Source: Actinacidiphila sp. DG2A-62 (GTDB lineage Bacteria; Actinomycetota; Actinomycetes; Streptomycetales; Streptomycetaceae). Taken from it: a stretch of 64,000 bases of DNA. Numbering within the stretch: position 1 is the stretch's first letter; each line of letters starts with the position of its first letter. The notes under the pieces were generated by a model. The model was not told the origin of the DNA, did not search any database, and saw only the letters and a program-made list of their open reading frames with translations. The stretch is taken from contig NZ_JAYMGI010000002.1 in the NCBI RefSeq assembly GCF_035825295.1, positions 4,884,501 through 4,948,500 of the forward strand. Direction: 5' to 3'. This document shows positions 27,802 through 36,779 of the stretch, piece after piece. Position numbers and translations under genes: made by a program.

Positions 27802-29718
27802 GTGGAACGTGTTGAATCTGAAGATCACGACGTGCACCCCGTTGAGAACACGTCACCTGACCAGTCTTCTGCGCCGGGCCTCACCCCATACCAGCATGAC
27901 TCGGCTGTCGTACCGGCCTTGGCTCAGCTTGCTGACGTGGCTTGCGAAGGAGCCGAGGGCTTTTTCGAGGTGGGTGTCAACGTACAGGAGCTCGCTGCAA
28001 AGCCGATGCCGCCCCTCGATCCCGCTGCGGTGCGCGAACTGGTGACGACTTTCGCGTATCACCTTTCGGTGATGCCGCTCGGATCAGCTCAGCCAGGCGC
28101 ATCCCTCGTTCCGCTCGATGGACCGGCTATTCCTAGAGCACTGAACGATTCCGACGATGAAGTTCGTGCCCTGTGGCGGGAGCTAGCGGGTAGCGTAACG
28201 CATCCTGCGGCACGGGCGCGCTGCGCTGATATTCTCTTCACCCTCCGCCTTGCTAATCCTCGCGATGCGGCTGAGCAGGCCGCTCATGGTTATCTTGACT
28301 TGGTCGGCGGAGACTTCCGGATGACCGAGCAGAGCCATGCGTTGCTTCGTGCCTGGACACTGGCCCGCTCTGTCAAGCTCATGCCACTAATGCAACAAGT
28401 GGCCTCCGTCATGTTTGATACAGCACAGGACGCACTGACTCGCCAGGACGCCCCCCATGTCTTTGTGAACCTGCTGGACGCGCTTACGGCACCGCAGCGG
28501 AAAAAGAATGCCCAGCCAGTGGATCGGAGGGTGGACGATCTGCTCGATCGGGCATTGTTGACGTACACCGATACGCATATCGTCACCCAGGTTGCGAGAT
28601 TGGTGCGCAGACGAGCTGTGGGCGACGACTCGCGCATTCGGAAGGCTAGTGAGGCAGAGGTGACGGCCTACCTGAACGACGCTGATCGAGCAACCGATGG
28701 GATTGTTTTCCGGGCCCACCTGAACAATGCAGCTTCAAGGGCGCGTCAGTTAAACGTGACCGAGCTGGAGAAGATTGCAGTCTCCCGTCTACAGTCGGCG
28801 CCACCTGTGGAATGGAAGACGATAGAGGCTGAGATCAAGATCCCGAACACCCTGTTCCGCAGCTACCTGCGCCCGTTCGAGCGTGCGGACACATGGCTTG
28901 CTGCTCTGGGGTACTGGTTTCATACCGATTCGCCCAGCGGCACGCTCGCGGTTAACGAACGCACGGCACGTGAAGTTTTCAATCAGTCTGTGTTTAGCCG
29001 ACTGGCTACGACTGTCATGTTCGGCGACAACGACCTACCGAAGCGGGTTCTTGGCGACGATGATGACGCCCTCCAGCGGGAGCTCATCCGTGTTGAGACC
29101 ATGAACATTCACTTGCACGGGATCGTTCTGGCGGATGCTCTGGATCTCATCAAGACCCGGTTCGGTATTCCGTCGTTTGAAGACTTGAACGCGCCGCTGA
29201 TTGAGTCAGGGGTCCATCCGGACTTTGCACACGCCCTGGCAAAGGCTTTTATCCTCTACTGGGTTGGCGAGTTTGAAGCCAGCGCTCACCTGGCAGTCCC
29301 TAAGGTCGAAGCGGCAGCTCGCGCGCTTCTGCTAGAGCTCAATGAACCTCTGTACCGAACGGCAGTCGGCGATGGGAGCGGTCAGTTTCCTGGGTTGGGA
29401 GTTCTCCTCGCCCCGTTGACAGAGAACGACTTCGATCCGGACTGGAGCCGGTTTCTCGAAACATTCCTGCTTGGAGAGGGAATGAACGTCCGTAACCTCA
29501 TCGCCCACGGCTTCATGAAAGAAGTAGGTCGTGAGAGGGCGGCCCTCGGTCTGCGAGCACTTGCGCTATTGGCTCTGATCACTTCTGCCGATTCTGTAGA
29601 TCGCGATGAGGCATCCGTACGTGCGGCCCTAGCCAATCCGCACGGCACCCCTTCGCGTTCGTGGAGGCAACGGGCCGTAAATGCTGTAAGAGCTGCATGG
29701 ATCGAGCTCCGTAGGTAA
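27802..29718 (+). CDS. Large helical protein with C-terminal HEPN-like RNLIAH motif (probable defence protein)
   Basis: 638 residues from GTG 27802, no signal peptide. Almost entirely helical, GC clearly lower than the host. The C-terminal region has VPKVEAAARALLLELNEP followed by FLETFLLGEGMNVRNLIAHGFMKEV; R564...H569 match the Rx4-6H active site of HEPN ribonucleases, and the layout resembles DUF4209-like proteins. HEPN domains in mobile elements usually serve toxin or abortive-infection roles. A TTA codon (in RQLNVTE) is present. I am sure it is a gene and moderately sure of the HEPN assignment; its target is unknown. Confidence 0.7.
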   Translation: MERVESEDHDVHPVENTSPDQSSAPGLTPYQHDSAVVPALAQLADVACEGAEGFFEVGVNVQELAAKPMPPLDPAAVRELVTTFAYHLSVMPLGSAQPGASLVPLDGPAIPRALNDSDDEVRALWRELAGSVTHPAARARCADILFTLRLANPRDAAEQAAHGYLDLVGGDFRMTEQSHALLRAWTLARSVKLMPLMQQVASVMFDTAQDALTRQDAPHVFVNLLDALTAPQRKKNAQPVDRRVDDLLDRALLTYTDTHIVTQVARLVRRRAVGDDSRIRKASEAEVTAYLNDADRATDGIVFRAHLNNAASRARQLNVTELEKIAVSRLQSAPPVEWKTIEAEIKIPNTLFRSYLRPFERADTWLAALGYWFHTDSPSGTLAVNERTAREVFNQSVFSRLATTVMFGDNDLPKRVLGDDDDALQRELIRVETMNIHLHGIVLADALDLIKTRFGIPSFEDLNAPLIESGVHPDFAHALAKAFILYWVGEFEASAHLAVPKVEAAARALLLELNEPLYRTAVGDGSGQFPGLGVLLAPLTENDFDPDWSRFLETFLLGEGMNVRNLIAHGFMKEVGRERAALGLRALALLALITSADSVDRDEASVRAALANPHGTPSRSWRQRAVNAVRAAWIELRR

Positions 29719-29805
29719 CTGAGTGGTCTGCGCCACGAAGGTCCCGCTCCAGTGCGACAGGAAGGCTAGAGCGACGTGTACTAGTCTCAACTTCCGCGCT
29801 TTACG

Positions 29806-30171
29806 TTAAAAAATGCTGGCATCTAGGTTCCGCTTTGCCAGCGTCATAAGCATGTCCGCTCGACTGTAAGCAATCCCCGCTATGAGAATGATGCGACTGT
29901 GTTCGTCTAGTGCCCGTAGGAGTTCCTCAGGATAGCCTGAAGCCTTAGGAATATCCCACGCGCCTTTCAGGAGGGAGTCGAGGTCACTCTCTTTTACGCG
30001 CAACAAAGTGTGAACGTCCCATTTTGGAAGCTGGTTAAGCGCTGCTCGCGAGGGGCGGTTGTTCACTGCAAGCCGACTGCCAGCTAGTTCGAGGGCGCGA
30101 AGCATGGCCACCTCTGAAAGAGTGGTGAAGAGAAGATCCTGATTCGTATTTAAATTCTCGCTTCGTAACAT
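29806..30171 (-). CDS. Hypothetical protein, AT-richer than surroundings
   Basis: 121 residues, convergent with the HEPN-like gene. Begins MLRSENLNTNQDLLFTTLSEVAMLRALELAGSRLAV and ends LIAGIAYSRADMLMTLAKRNLDASIF; mostly helical, no Cys, no membrane segment. Base composition is near 50% GC, so it was acquired from another source. No family recognised; perhaps an accessory to one of the neighbouring defence genes. Confidence 0.55.
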   Translation of the reverse strand: MLRSENLNTNQDLLFTTLSEVAMLRALELAGSRLAVNNRPSRAALNQLPKWDVHTLLRVKESDLDSLLKGAWDIPKASGYPEELLRALDEHSRIILIAGIAYSRADMLMTLAKRNLDASIF

Positions 30172-30868
30172 GCATCAAGTCCCACGTGATTGAGTAGTGA
30201 AGATCCTTGTCCGCAGGTGAGCCTGCGTCGCTTCTGCCGACAGTTAGTCATCCATCGACAGCGATGCGCCCTGCTCCTTGTGACCCGGCGCTCTGGCTAC
30301 ACCTCAACGCCCAGGATGCTAGCGCGTCGATCTTCTTCGTCCGTCTCGGTTTCGCCAAATTCAGCACAGTCCACGGCTGTCCAGAGCGGACCGGAAGCCT
30401 CGACCGGTAGTTGTCCTCCCAGGGCCACACCACGACAGGCCCGCACCATAACCGCACCAGATCGAGCGGGGAACAAGGGGGAATCATGGTGCAAGCAGCC
30501 AAGCGCGCCGAGCCGCAGAACCAGCCGTTCGAGCAGGTCAGCTCCTAAAGTGGGCCTTCAATACTCGCAGCTTCCCAAGCTGATGGCTCAGGCAGTGTGC
30601 TCACGGGCCGGGCGTCCTGGGTGCCTCCGGTCGACGACACCTCGACAGCATGGCTGAGGGCAGTAGGGGTGCAGCGAGGCACACGCGCGCCTGATCGGTC
30701 GGCAAACCCGCCATCGTGGCTGACTGTCGTGGGTTGAGGTGCAGACGACTTGAGCCAACGGGGCACCGTGCGGTCCGGCTGAGGTGACGTCCCTGCTGGG
30801 CGTGATTCTGCGATGTGGAAGGGGAATGCAGCCCTGTGGCGGAGTAGGGCCAGGGGAGGGGCAAACAG
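30172..30868. other. Spacer without a convincing gene
   Basis: About 700 bp separating the AT-richer small gene from the Mrr-type nuclease. The only translation signal I see is AAGGGGGA before ATG 30486, giving a 20-codon frame (MVQAAKRAEPQN...EQVSS, stop 30548), which may be the stub of a lost gene. Longer frames on both strands have no coding character. Confidence 0.5.
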
Positions 30869-32470
30869 GTGGCGCAACGGGGCAGCGGCCGAGGCAACGA
30901 CTATCAGCGGCAACAGCAAGCTTTACGACGTACCCAGGAGCAACGGGCACGACAAGCGGAGCGGGAACGCAAGGCTGCTGAGACGGCCAGCAAGCGGCAG
31001 GAACGCGAGCGGAAGGCCGCGTATCAGGAGCAGCAGGCCGAGCAGGCGCGGGTTCGCACGATCGGGGTCGAGCACGAGGTCGAGCAGCTTGGGCAGTTGC
31101 TCCGTGACGCGCTGGTTGGGGATCCGCCGACGACCTTTGAGCGCCGGCGGAGGACTCACACACCGAGGAAGTTAGACGAGCGTCCTTGGTCTCGTCCTGA
31201 GCCTTCCCCGCGTTGGGAGGAGTTCGCACCACCGGAACCCGGTGGTCTGGCTGCTGTCCTGGGTCTTGGCAGGAAGCGCTATGAGGTTGAGGTTGCCGAG
31301 GCGCGTGTGCGGTTCGGCGAAGCACAGGATCGCCACAGGCGGGCGGAAGAGAAGCGGCTGGCAACGCTGGAGCGAAAGCGTGCCGAGCACCGCCAGGCCG
31401 AAGCGAAGGCCCTTGATGAGGTGGCGACCTTCAACGGGAAATTGGATGAAGAGCGCGAGGCATACAGGGCAGGGGAGCCCGCGGCGGTCGAGGCTCATCT
31501 AGGGGCTGTTCTGGATGCGTCGGTGTACCCAGTGGGCTTCCCGCACGAGCATCGAATCGCCTTTCGCCCTGCCACCGGTGACGTACTCGTTGAGATCCAT
31601 TTGCCTCCTGAGGCGATCGTTCCTACCGCCCGGGGCTACCGGTACGTGAAAAACCGAGACGAGACGACCGTGCTGCCTCGTCCCGAGAAGGAGCGCAGGG
31701 AGATCTACGCCTCAGTCCTGGCGCAAGTCGCTCTGAGGACTGTCCACGAGGTCCTGACGAGCGATCCGGACCGGGTCGTCAATGGCGTGATCCTGAACGG
31801 CCATGTGAGAACCATCGACCGGGCTACCGGTCAGGAGGTCTCACCCTGTTTGGTGACGCTCAGCGCCAGTAGGGAGCAGTTCGGGAAGCTCCGTCTCAGT
31901 CAGGTTGATCCAGCGCAGTGCCTCAGGGGACTCAACGCTCTGGTGTCTCCCAACCCCTACGATCTCGAACCGATCCGCCCCATCGTCGAGTTCGACCTGT
32001 CGAAGTACCGGCTCATGGACAGCATGGATGTAGTCGCCGGCCTGGACAGCAGGCCCGTGCTGGTGAAGCTGACGCCCACCGAGTTCGAGCACCTGATTCG
32101 CCAACTGTTTGAGGCGATCGGCATGGAGGCCTGGAACACCCAGGCCTCCAAAGACGAGGGTGTTGATGCGGTGGCCGTCAGCAAGGACCCCGTCTTCAAC
32201 GGTGAGTGCATCATTCAGGCGAAGCGCTACAGCAAGCTCGTGGGTGTTGAGTCCGTTCAGGCGCTCGCCGGAGTGGTCGAGCACAAGCGTGCTGCCAAGG
32301 GGGTCCTGATCACCACATCGTGGTTCGGCAGGGCCAGCCACGACTTTGCCCGCCAACATGGTCGGCTCCAGCTGATCGAAGGGCCGGAACTCAAGTACCT
32401 AATTAAGGAACACCTTGGCAAGGATGTGATCCCGGGCCCGGTTCCCCCGAAGAGGCGCCCCTCGCGTTGA
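30869..32470 (+). CDS. Mrr-type restriction endonuclease with N-terminal coiled coil
   Basis: 533 residues from GTG 30869 (GAGGGG upstream). Residues 1-200 form a charged coiled coil with an Arg/Gln/Glu repeat; residues about 205-390 are a conserved middle domain (YPVGFPHEHRIAFRP, NGVILNGHV, DPAQCLRGLNALV). About 395-515 is an Mrr_cat nuclease: LTPTEFEHLIRQLFEAIGMEAW, Asp433 in EGVDAVAV, and QAK at 450-452 (D...QxK catalytic core). Mrr enzymes cut modified DNA. The architecture matches the N-terminal three quarters of the chromosomal Mrr-TerD protein at 38913-41222. Last gene before attR, likely element cargo against phages or plasmids. Confidence 0.86.
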   Translation: MAQRGSGRGNDYQRQQQALRRTQEQRARQAERERKAAETASKRQERERKAAYQEQQAEQARVRTIGVEHEVEQLGQLLRDALVGDPPTTFERRRRTHTPRKLDERPWSRPEPSPRWEEFAPPEPGGLAAVLGLGRKRYEVEVAEARVRFGEAQDRHRRAEEKRLATLERKRAEHRQAEAKALDEVATFNGKLDEEREAYRAGEPAAVEAHLGAVLDASVYPVGFPHEHRIAFRPATGDVLVEIHLPPEAIVPTARGYRYVKNRDETTVLPRPEKERREIYASVLAQVALRTVHEVLTSDPDRVVNGVILNGHVRTIDRATGQEVSPCLVTLSASREQFGKLRLSQVDPAQCLRGLNALVSPNPYDLEPIRPIVEFDLSKYRLMDSMDVVAGLDSRPVLVKLTPTEFEHLIRQLFEAIGMEAWNTQASKDEGVDAVAVSKDPVFNGECIIQAKRYSKLVGVESVQALAGVVEHKRAAKGVLITTSWFGRASHDFARQHGRLQLIEGPELKYLIKEHLGKDVIPGPVPPKRRPSR

Positions 32471-32624
32471 GGCCGGCGGGCGGCCCACTCAGACCGAGGA
32501 GCTGGGCCGTCCCTGGGCCGTCCGAGGCCGCTCGACAGTGGCCAATGACGACCAACGACGACCACCAGGCACACGAGCCCACCGCTCCTGAGCAGGGAAA
32601 ACCCAGGTCGCAAAGACCCCCGGC

Positions 32625-32654
32625 AAGACCCAGGGCAAGAAGAAGTAGTTCTTC
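32625..32654. repeat. attR: right attachment-site repeat of the AICE
   Basis: 32630-32654 is identical to 20773-20797 at the gpmA 3' end, including the GTAG-centred 6-bp dyad. The copy is not part of an intact gene here: it is the duplicated tail of gpmA brought in by the element. Confidence 0.85.
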
Positions 32655-32668
32655 CCCTTTACCTGAGG

Positions 32669-32707
32669 CGCCCCCGGCCCGCGGACCTCCCCGGACGGCC
32701 GGGGGCG
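32669..32707 (+). terminator. Probable original gpmA terminator, now beyond attR
   Basis: Perfect 11-bp stem CGCCCCCGGCC / GGCCGGGGGCG immediately right of attR. Its distance from the core (about 15 bp) is what gpmA would have had before integration, and it faces the convergent GntR remnant. Confidence 0.7.
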
Positions 32708-32714
32708 TCCGGCT

Positions 32715-33260
32715 TCACGTGGCCGGGAGCCGGTACGCGAGGACGTACGCGTCGGCGGCCATGACGGTGTCGCAGACCTCCACCGCGCGCCCTTCTGCGT
32801 CGTATGCGGTGCGGACGAGGTGGATGACGGGGACGCTGGCGGCCAGGCGGAGCGTCTTGACCTCGCCGGGTGTGGGCATGCGGGCGCGGATCTCTTCCTC
32901 GAAGTGGTCGAGGGTGTGGCCGAGTTCTTCGAGCCGGGCGTAGATGCCGCCGGGCCCGGGGTTGGGCTCGGCGATGGGAGTTCCCCGTGCCAGGTCCAGC
33001 GGCAGATACGAGGTCGCGAACTCCACCGGCCGTCCGTCCAGCAGATACCGGCGCCGCCGCGCCAGCACTTTGCGCGGACCACCCAGCCGGGCCGCGACGT
33101 CGTGCGTCGGCCGCTCCTCGTTGATCTCCAGGCTGTCCACGGTGGGGTGGCTGCCCGCCGCGTCGGCCTCGACGATGAACGCGGACTTGCCCTGTTCGCG
33201 GTGGCGGCGTGCGAAGCGGTCGGAGGCCAGGCGGCGGACGGGGCCGTACGGCGACCGGGA
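32715..33260 (-). pseudogene. GntR/UTRA regulator lacking its DNA-binding domain
   Basis: The UTRA ligand-binding half is intact: GPVRRLASDRFARRHREQGKSAF, VAARLGGPRKVLARRRRYLLDGRPVEFATSYLPLDLA, and a C-terminus LVRTAYDAEGRAVEVCDTVMAADAYVLAYRLPA. The winged helix expected upstream is missing; the open frame before about 33240 has no homology. KorSA-like GntR/UTRA proteins normally control AICE transfer. This one lies outside the present attR and is probably left from an earlier element at the same hotspot. Confidence 0.75.
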
Positions 33261-33624
33261 CCCACCCCTACCCCAACCCGCACCCAGCAGCGAGTAACAA
33301 CCCCCTCCACAAGCCCAAGGCACCCACCATCGCTGCCGCTCCGCGGCCCACAGCCCGGGACGTCACTTCTGCTTCGCCGGGCGCCGCTGGCCGTGCACGA
33401 GCAGCAACGGCATGCCCCAGGCTCAACGAGGCCGACTGCGGCTTGGGCCCGGCTCCGCGGCTTTAGGCAGCACCATGGGGGCCTGAGGGACCGGTGCCCA
33501 CTTCGGGCTATGACGGATAGGGCCACAGACCGCCCGAGTTGCGCAAACTTTACGTGCCTCGACCTCTCGCCCCATGGCAGCTCCCGCTGAAACTCACTCC
33601 ACCGATCTATCGCTGCGTGTGGCG
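33261..33624. other. Spacer between GntR remnant and AIPR gene
   Basis: About 360 bp with no frame of coding quality on either strand and no clear hairpin; likely debris from the deletion that removed the GntR N-terminus. Confidence 0.5.
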
Positions 33625-35331
33625 CTATTTGAGTAGCTCAGAAAGGTACTGCTCCGTGAAGTCCCGAGTGCGCCCAAAATCACGGTTGATCTCTTGACCG
33701 CCAGCAAGCTTAACCAGCGCTTCGGTGCAAGTCTGGACGGCTGCGAGATAGCGATCGTCATCCCACAAGAACGCATTGAAAGGCTTGCAGTCCTTTTCCG
33801 CCTTCTTGTCGATGCTCTCAACTCTTTCTGGCATGCTCGACTTAGAATAAATCGTTCGCACCCCTGCCAGAAGGTGGTATCGGGCAGGCTTCAACTCCCG
33901 TGCGATCGCTCCGCTCCTGAAGAAATGGTCGAGCTTGCAGAAGGCGTAGGCGGCGGAATAGTAGTAGGCCTCATTGTGCGAATCGGAGAAGACGTCGTTG
34001 CCTACACGGTTACGGAGGTCTCCGTAATAACGTGCAGCCGTGTGAGGGATTCTAAGGTAAAGCGAAGCGAAAGCCTGCATCAGGTTGCGGAAAGAAATCA
34101 CCCGCCATGTACCGCGAACTTGAGCCGACCCGGACCATTGTCGCGAACGCCGTTCGTAGTAGATCCGCTTGCCGGGCTCCGCTTCAAACGAATTGAAGTA
34201 CGCTTCGATCCTTTTTTGCAGATCTGACAGAGCGAAAAGGTTCTCCTTGGTCACCTGGCCTTGCTTGTTCGTTGCTTTGGTGATGCTCTTGGCTACTTCA
34301 TCATCCAAGGTCACGATCAAGCGGAAGGGGACGTATACACCGTCCAAGTTTTCTCGCTCAGAGTGAAGAATATGACTAGTCTGGCAACCGTTTACGACTT
34401 GGAAGTCGACTAGGGTCAGACGATTGCCCGTGGATTTGAGATCATGTGCGACTACCGTGACACCGTTGTTTAGGACGCAAAATCGGCTACGATCACCTGA
34501 TGCCAATGTCTGCCTAATATCCGCGTTAACGTCAGTCTCGCCTTGAAAGTCGCGGACGTTATCGAAGAAGAGTGTCTTGCGGATTTCCCCTTCGTCGTCG
34601 GTCACAAGCTTGATAAATTCGCTGCCCGGAAGAACACCGAGGTAAGCTTCACGCACCCCTTCCACTTCGGGCAGCGTAGTGCGGTTTTCGAACTGAACTG
34701 TCACTTCAAGAGCGGAATCGATAGCGCGCCAGTTCCTCTGAACTTCGCTAGCCCCCCATACGCGAAAGTCGACGCGCGAGAACAAATTTGACCCAAGGAG
34801 TCGCTTTTCGGTGTCCCTAGTCTTTTTTACGATGGGGCCCCGATTGTTCCATGCGCCGAGGGTTACATAATAGAGGCGGCATACAGGGTTCTCGCGAAAA
34901 CGACTCGATTCATCGAAGACTCTGTGAAGCATCTTCTGTTGATTCGTCAGGTTAGGGTGAGGAGGTTCATCCTCCGTGAGCAGGGTGATTGAGGCGTCTG
35001 AGAAGACGCTCAGATCCCCCAGGTCGAAACTCGCCGACGTCTTCACCTGCGTCAACGTGATCGAGACCTCGACAGCCCCGCCACCAGAAAGCGCGTCTTC
35101 CAGTTCCGCCATATCGGATACGAGTTCACCGTTGATGGAGAGTGCAAAACCATCGATTCCGAGGGTGCCGTCGTCGCCGCAGCAGAAATCCTCAACGCTG
35201 AACTGCTGGTCGTGGTGGCGCGAGAAAACAATGAAATTGACGAAGCGTTCGAAGGCGACGTATTCTTTCAGGTGCCCAACCCCCGCACCATTTGTCCAGC
35301 TTTCCATCAACCCACGAGTAACTCTGTCCAT
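33625..35331 (-). CDS. AIPR-family abortive phage-infection protein
   Basis: 568 residues from ATG 35331 (GGAGGGG upstream). The AIPR signature lies in the middle: LFFDNVRDFQGETDVNADIRQTL, FCVLNNGVTVVAHDL, LVDFQVVNGCQTSHIL, then ITKATNKQGQVTKENLFAL. The N-terminal 230 residues include a segment (VSITLTQVKTSASFD) reminiscent of a PD-(D/E)xK-like nuclease core. AIPR proteins limit phage spread by abortive infection. The gene is much poorer in GC than the backbone and lies between a decayed AICE regulator and an IS, so it was acquired horizontally. Confidence 0.88.
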   Translation of the reverse strand: MDRVTRGLMESWTNGAGVGHLKEYVAFERFVNFIVFSRHHDQQFSVEDFCCGDDGTLGIDGFALSINGELVSDMAELEDALSGGGAVEVSITLTQVKTSASFDLGDLSVFSDASITLLTEDEPPHPNLTNQQKMLHRVFDESSRFRENPVCRLYYVTLGAWNNRGPIVKKTRDTEKRLLGSNLFSRVDFRVWGASEVQRNWRAIDSALEVTVQFENRTTLPEVEGVREAYLGVLPGSEFIKLVTDDEGEIRKTLFFDNVRDFQGETDVNADIRQTLASGDRSRFCVLNNGVTVVAHDLKSTGNRLTLVDFQVVNGCQTSHILHSERENLDGVYVPFRLIVTLDDEVAKSITKATNKQGQVTKENLFALSDLQKRIEAYFNSFEAEPGKRIYYERRSRQWSGSAQVRGTWRVISFRNLMQAFASLYLRIPHTAARYYGDLRNRVGNDVFSDSHNEAYYYSAAYAFCKLDHFFRSGAIARELKPARYHLLAGVRTIYSKSSMPERVESIDKKAEKDCKPFNAFLWDDDRYLAAVQTCTEALVKLAGGQEINRDFGRTRDFTEQYLSELLK

Positions 35332-35419
35332 TGCCCCTCCGTGTCACGACACCCGCCCTTCGCCGGGCTCGGCGATGAATACCTACCGTACCTAGGTTTC
35401 AGTAGTTGCGTGTCCATAA

Positions 35420-36310
35420 CAGCGGCTAACACAATGAGGTGGTTCGGTCCTGGTGGCCCTGTCCAGGGTGGTTGTTGCGCGTTCGGTTTGGTGTGAGTGC
35501 TGAGCCGTGGAAGGTGTCGGATGACTTGTGGCAGCGGATCGAGCCGCTGTTGCCGAGGCGGGAGCGGCGGTTTCGGTATCCGGGCCGCAGGCCGGTGCCG
35601 GACCGGGATGTGCTGTGCGGGATCTTGTACGTGCTGCATACCGGGGTGCAGTGGGAGTACCTGCCCAAGGAGCTGGGCTTCGGCTCAGGGATGACGTGCT
35701 GGCGGCGGCTACGGGACTGGAACGAGGCTGGAGTCTGGCAGCGTCTTCACGAGGTCCTGCTCGCCGAGCTCAACGCGGCCTCGCGCCTGGACTGGTCACG
35801 ATGCGTGGTGGACTCTTCGCACGTCAGGGCGTTAAAAGGGGGCTCGCGACGGGCCCGTCGCCGGTCGACCGAGGCCGGGCGGGCTCGAAACACCACCTGA
35901 TCACCGACGGGCACGGCACCCCGCTGGCAGTGCTGCTCACTGGCGGCAACCGCAATGACGTCACCCAGCTCCTGCCACTGCTCGACGCGGTTCCGCCGGT
36001 GCGCGGCCGACGTGGCCGCCCGCGCCGCAAGCCCGACTCGCTGTTCGCCGACCGCGGCTACGACCACGACGTCTACCGCGACCAGGTCCGCGCCCGCCGC
36101 ATCGTGCCGGCCATCGCCCGCCGGGGAACCAGGCACGGCACCGGCCTGGGAACCTACCGCTGGGTCGTGGAACGCACCTTCGCCTGGCTCCACGGGTTCA
36201 AACGACTCCGCACCCGCTGGGAACGAAGGGCCGACATCCACGAGGCCTTCCTCAAACTCGCCTGCTGCCTCATCACTCACCGACAACTCAGCTCATTGTG
36301 TTAGCCGCTG
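35420..36310 (+). mobile_element. IS5-family insertion sequence (IS427-like)
   Basis: 891 bp with perfect 19-bp terminal inverted repeats, CAGCGGCTAACACAATGAG at 35420-35438 and its complement at 36292-36310, flanked by a TAA target duplication (35417-35419, 36311-36313). It contains one DDE transposase split over two frames. Intact ends suggest recent insertion. Confidence 0.92.
35493..36304 (+). CDS. IS5-family transposase, two frames joined by frameshifting
   Basis: Frame A from GTG 35493 (SAEPWKVSDDLWQRIEPLLP, first catalytic Asp in CVVDSSHVRALKGG) runs to 35900. Frame B continues KHHLITDGHGTPLAVLLTGGNRNDV, LFADRGYDHDVY (second Asp) and YRWVVERTFAWLHGFKRLR (Glu) to the stop at 36304. They join at AAAAGGGGG (35834-35842), the A-then-G slippery run used by IS427-type elements, so this is probably programmed frameshifting rather than damage. 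It catalyses movement of the surrounding IS. Confidence 0.9.
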
Positions 36311-36449
36311 TAAGTGCAGCTTCCGACCTGAGAGGCACGGTCGACGACGGACAAGTTCGCCAGACCATGCCAGACCAGGCGTACTGGCGACGAGCACGGG
36401 GGAGTCAAGGGGCGATCGCGCCCGCCGGCTCGCCGAAGCCGTCGGCATT

Positions 36450-36725
36450 GGCAGCGCCCAGCGCGACCTGCTGATTTGCCGCCGCAACAACGGACGCTGG
36501 GAGCCGCCTGGTGGGGTGCTCGAAGCCGGGGGGACGATCCCGACGTCCTGCGGCGCGAGGCGGTGGAGGAGGCAGCACCGGAGCGCGGGCCCGGTGGACT
36601 TGGTCGTGGCCGCGACCGCGGAACTCCAGGGGCTGACCCTCCTGCACCGTGACCGGGATTTCGACTGCATCGCCGGCGTCACCGGGCAGCCCCTCCAGTG
36701 GTACGGCCCCGACCCGGGGATGTAG
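36450..36725 (+). pseudogene. NUDIX and PIN-domain gene remnants
   Basis: One open frame joins two unrelated scraps. LLICRRNNGRWEPPGGVLEAGGT (36470-36535) is the start of a NUDIX hydrolase whose NUDIX box is destroyed; VDLVVAATAELQGLTLLHRDRDFDCIAGVTGQPLQWY (36596-36710) is the C-terminus of a VapC-type PIN toxin. Neither is functional. It marks a deletion junction next to the IS. Confidence 0.65.
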
Positions 36726-36779
36726 CCCCCACGGCTCGGTACGGAAGCCCCGCGGCCCGCGGGTCAGCGGGTCAGCGGG

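Larger units (their letters stand above)
20773..32654. mobile_element. AICE (pSAM2-like integrative conjugative element) integrated in gpmA, degenerate
   Basis: 11.9 kb between 25-bp direct repeats. Gene order from the left end: small ORF, terminator, palindromic operators, integrase, excisionase, RepSA-type initiator, four small spread/transfer genes, TraB/FtsK translocase, then cargo (unknown small gene, HEPN-like protein, AT-richer small gene, Mrr-type nuclease). This is the standard AICE module order. The integrase has a frameshift and traB has a stop codon, a lost N-terminus and a 355-bp duplication, so the element is probably immobile unless some of these are sequencing errors. Cargo GC is visibly lower than the backbone. 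Confidence 0.88.

Noticed and set aside
30190..30657. 155-codon plus-strand frame in the AICE cargo spacer
   Set aside because: Ser/Arg-rich shadow composition, no family match, weak start.
33209..33466. Short frames between the GntR remnant and AIPR
   Set aside because: No RBS, no conserved pattern, low-complexity residues.
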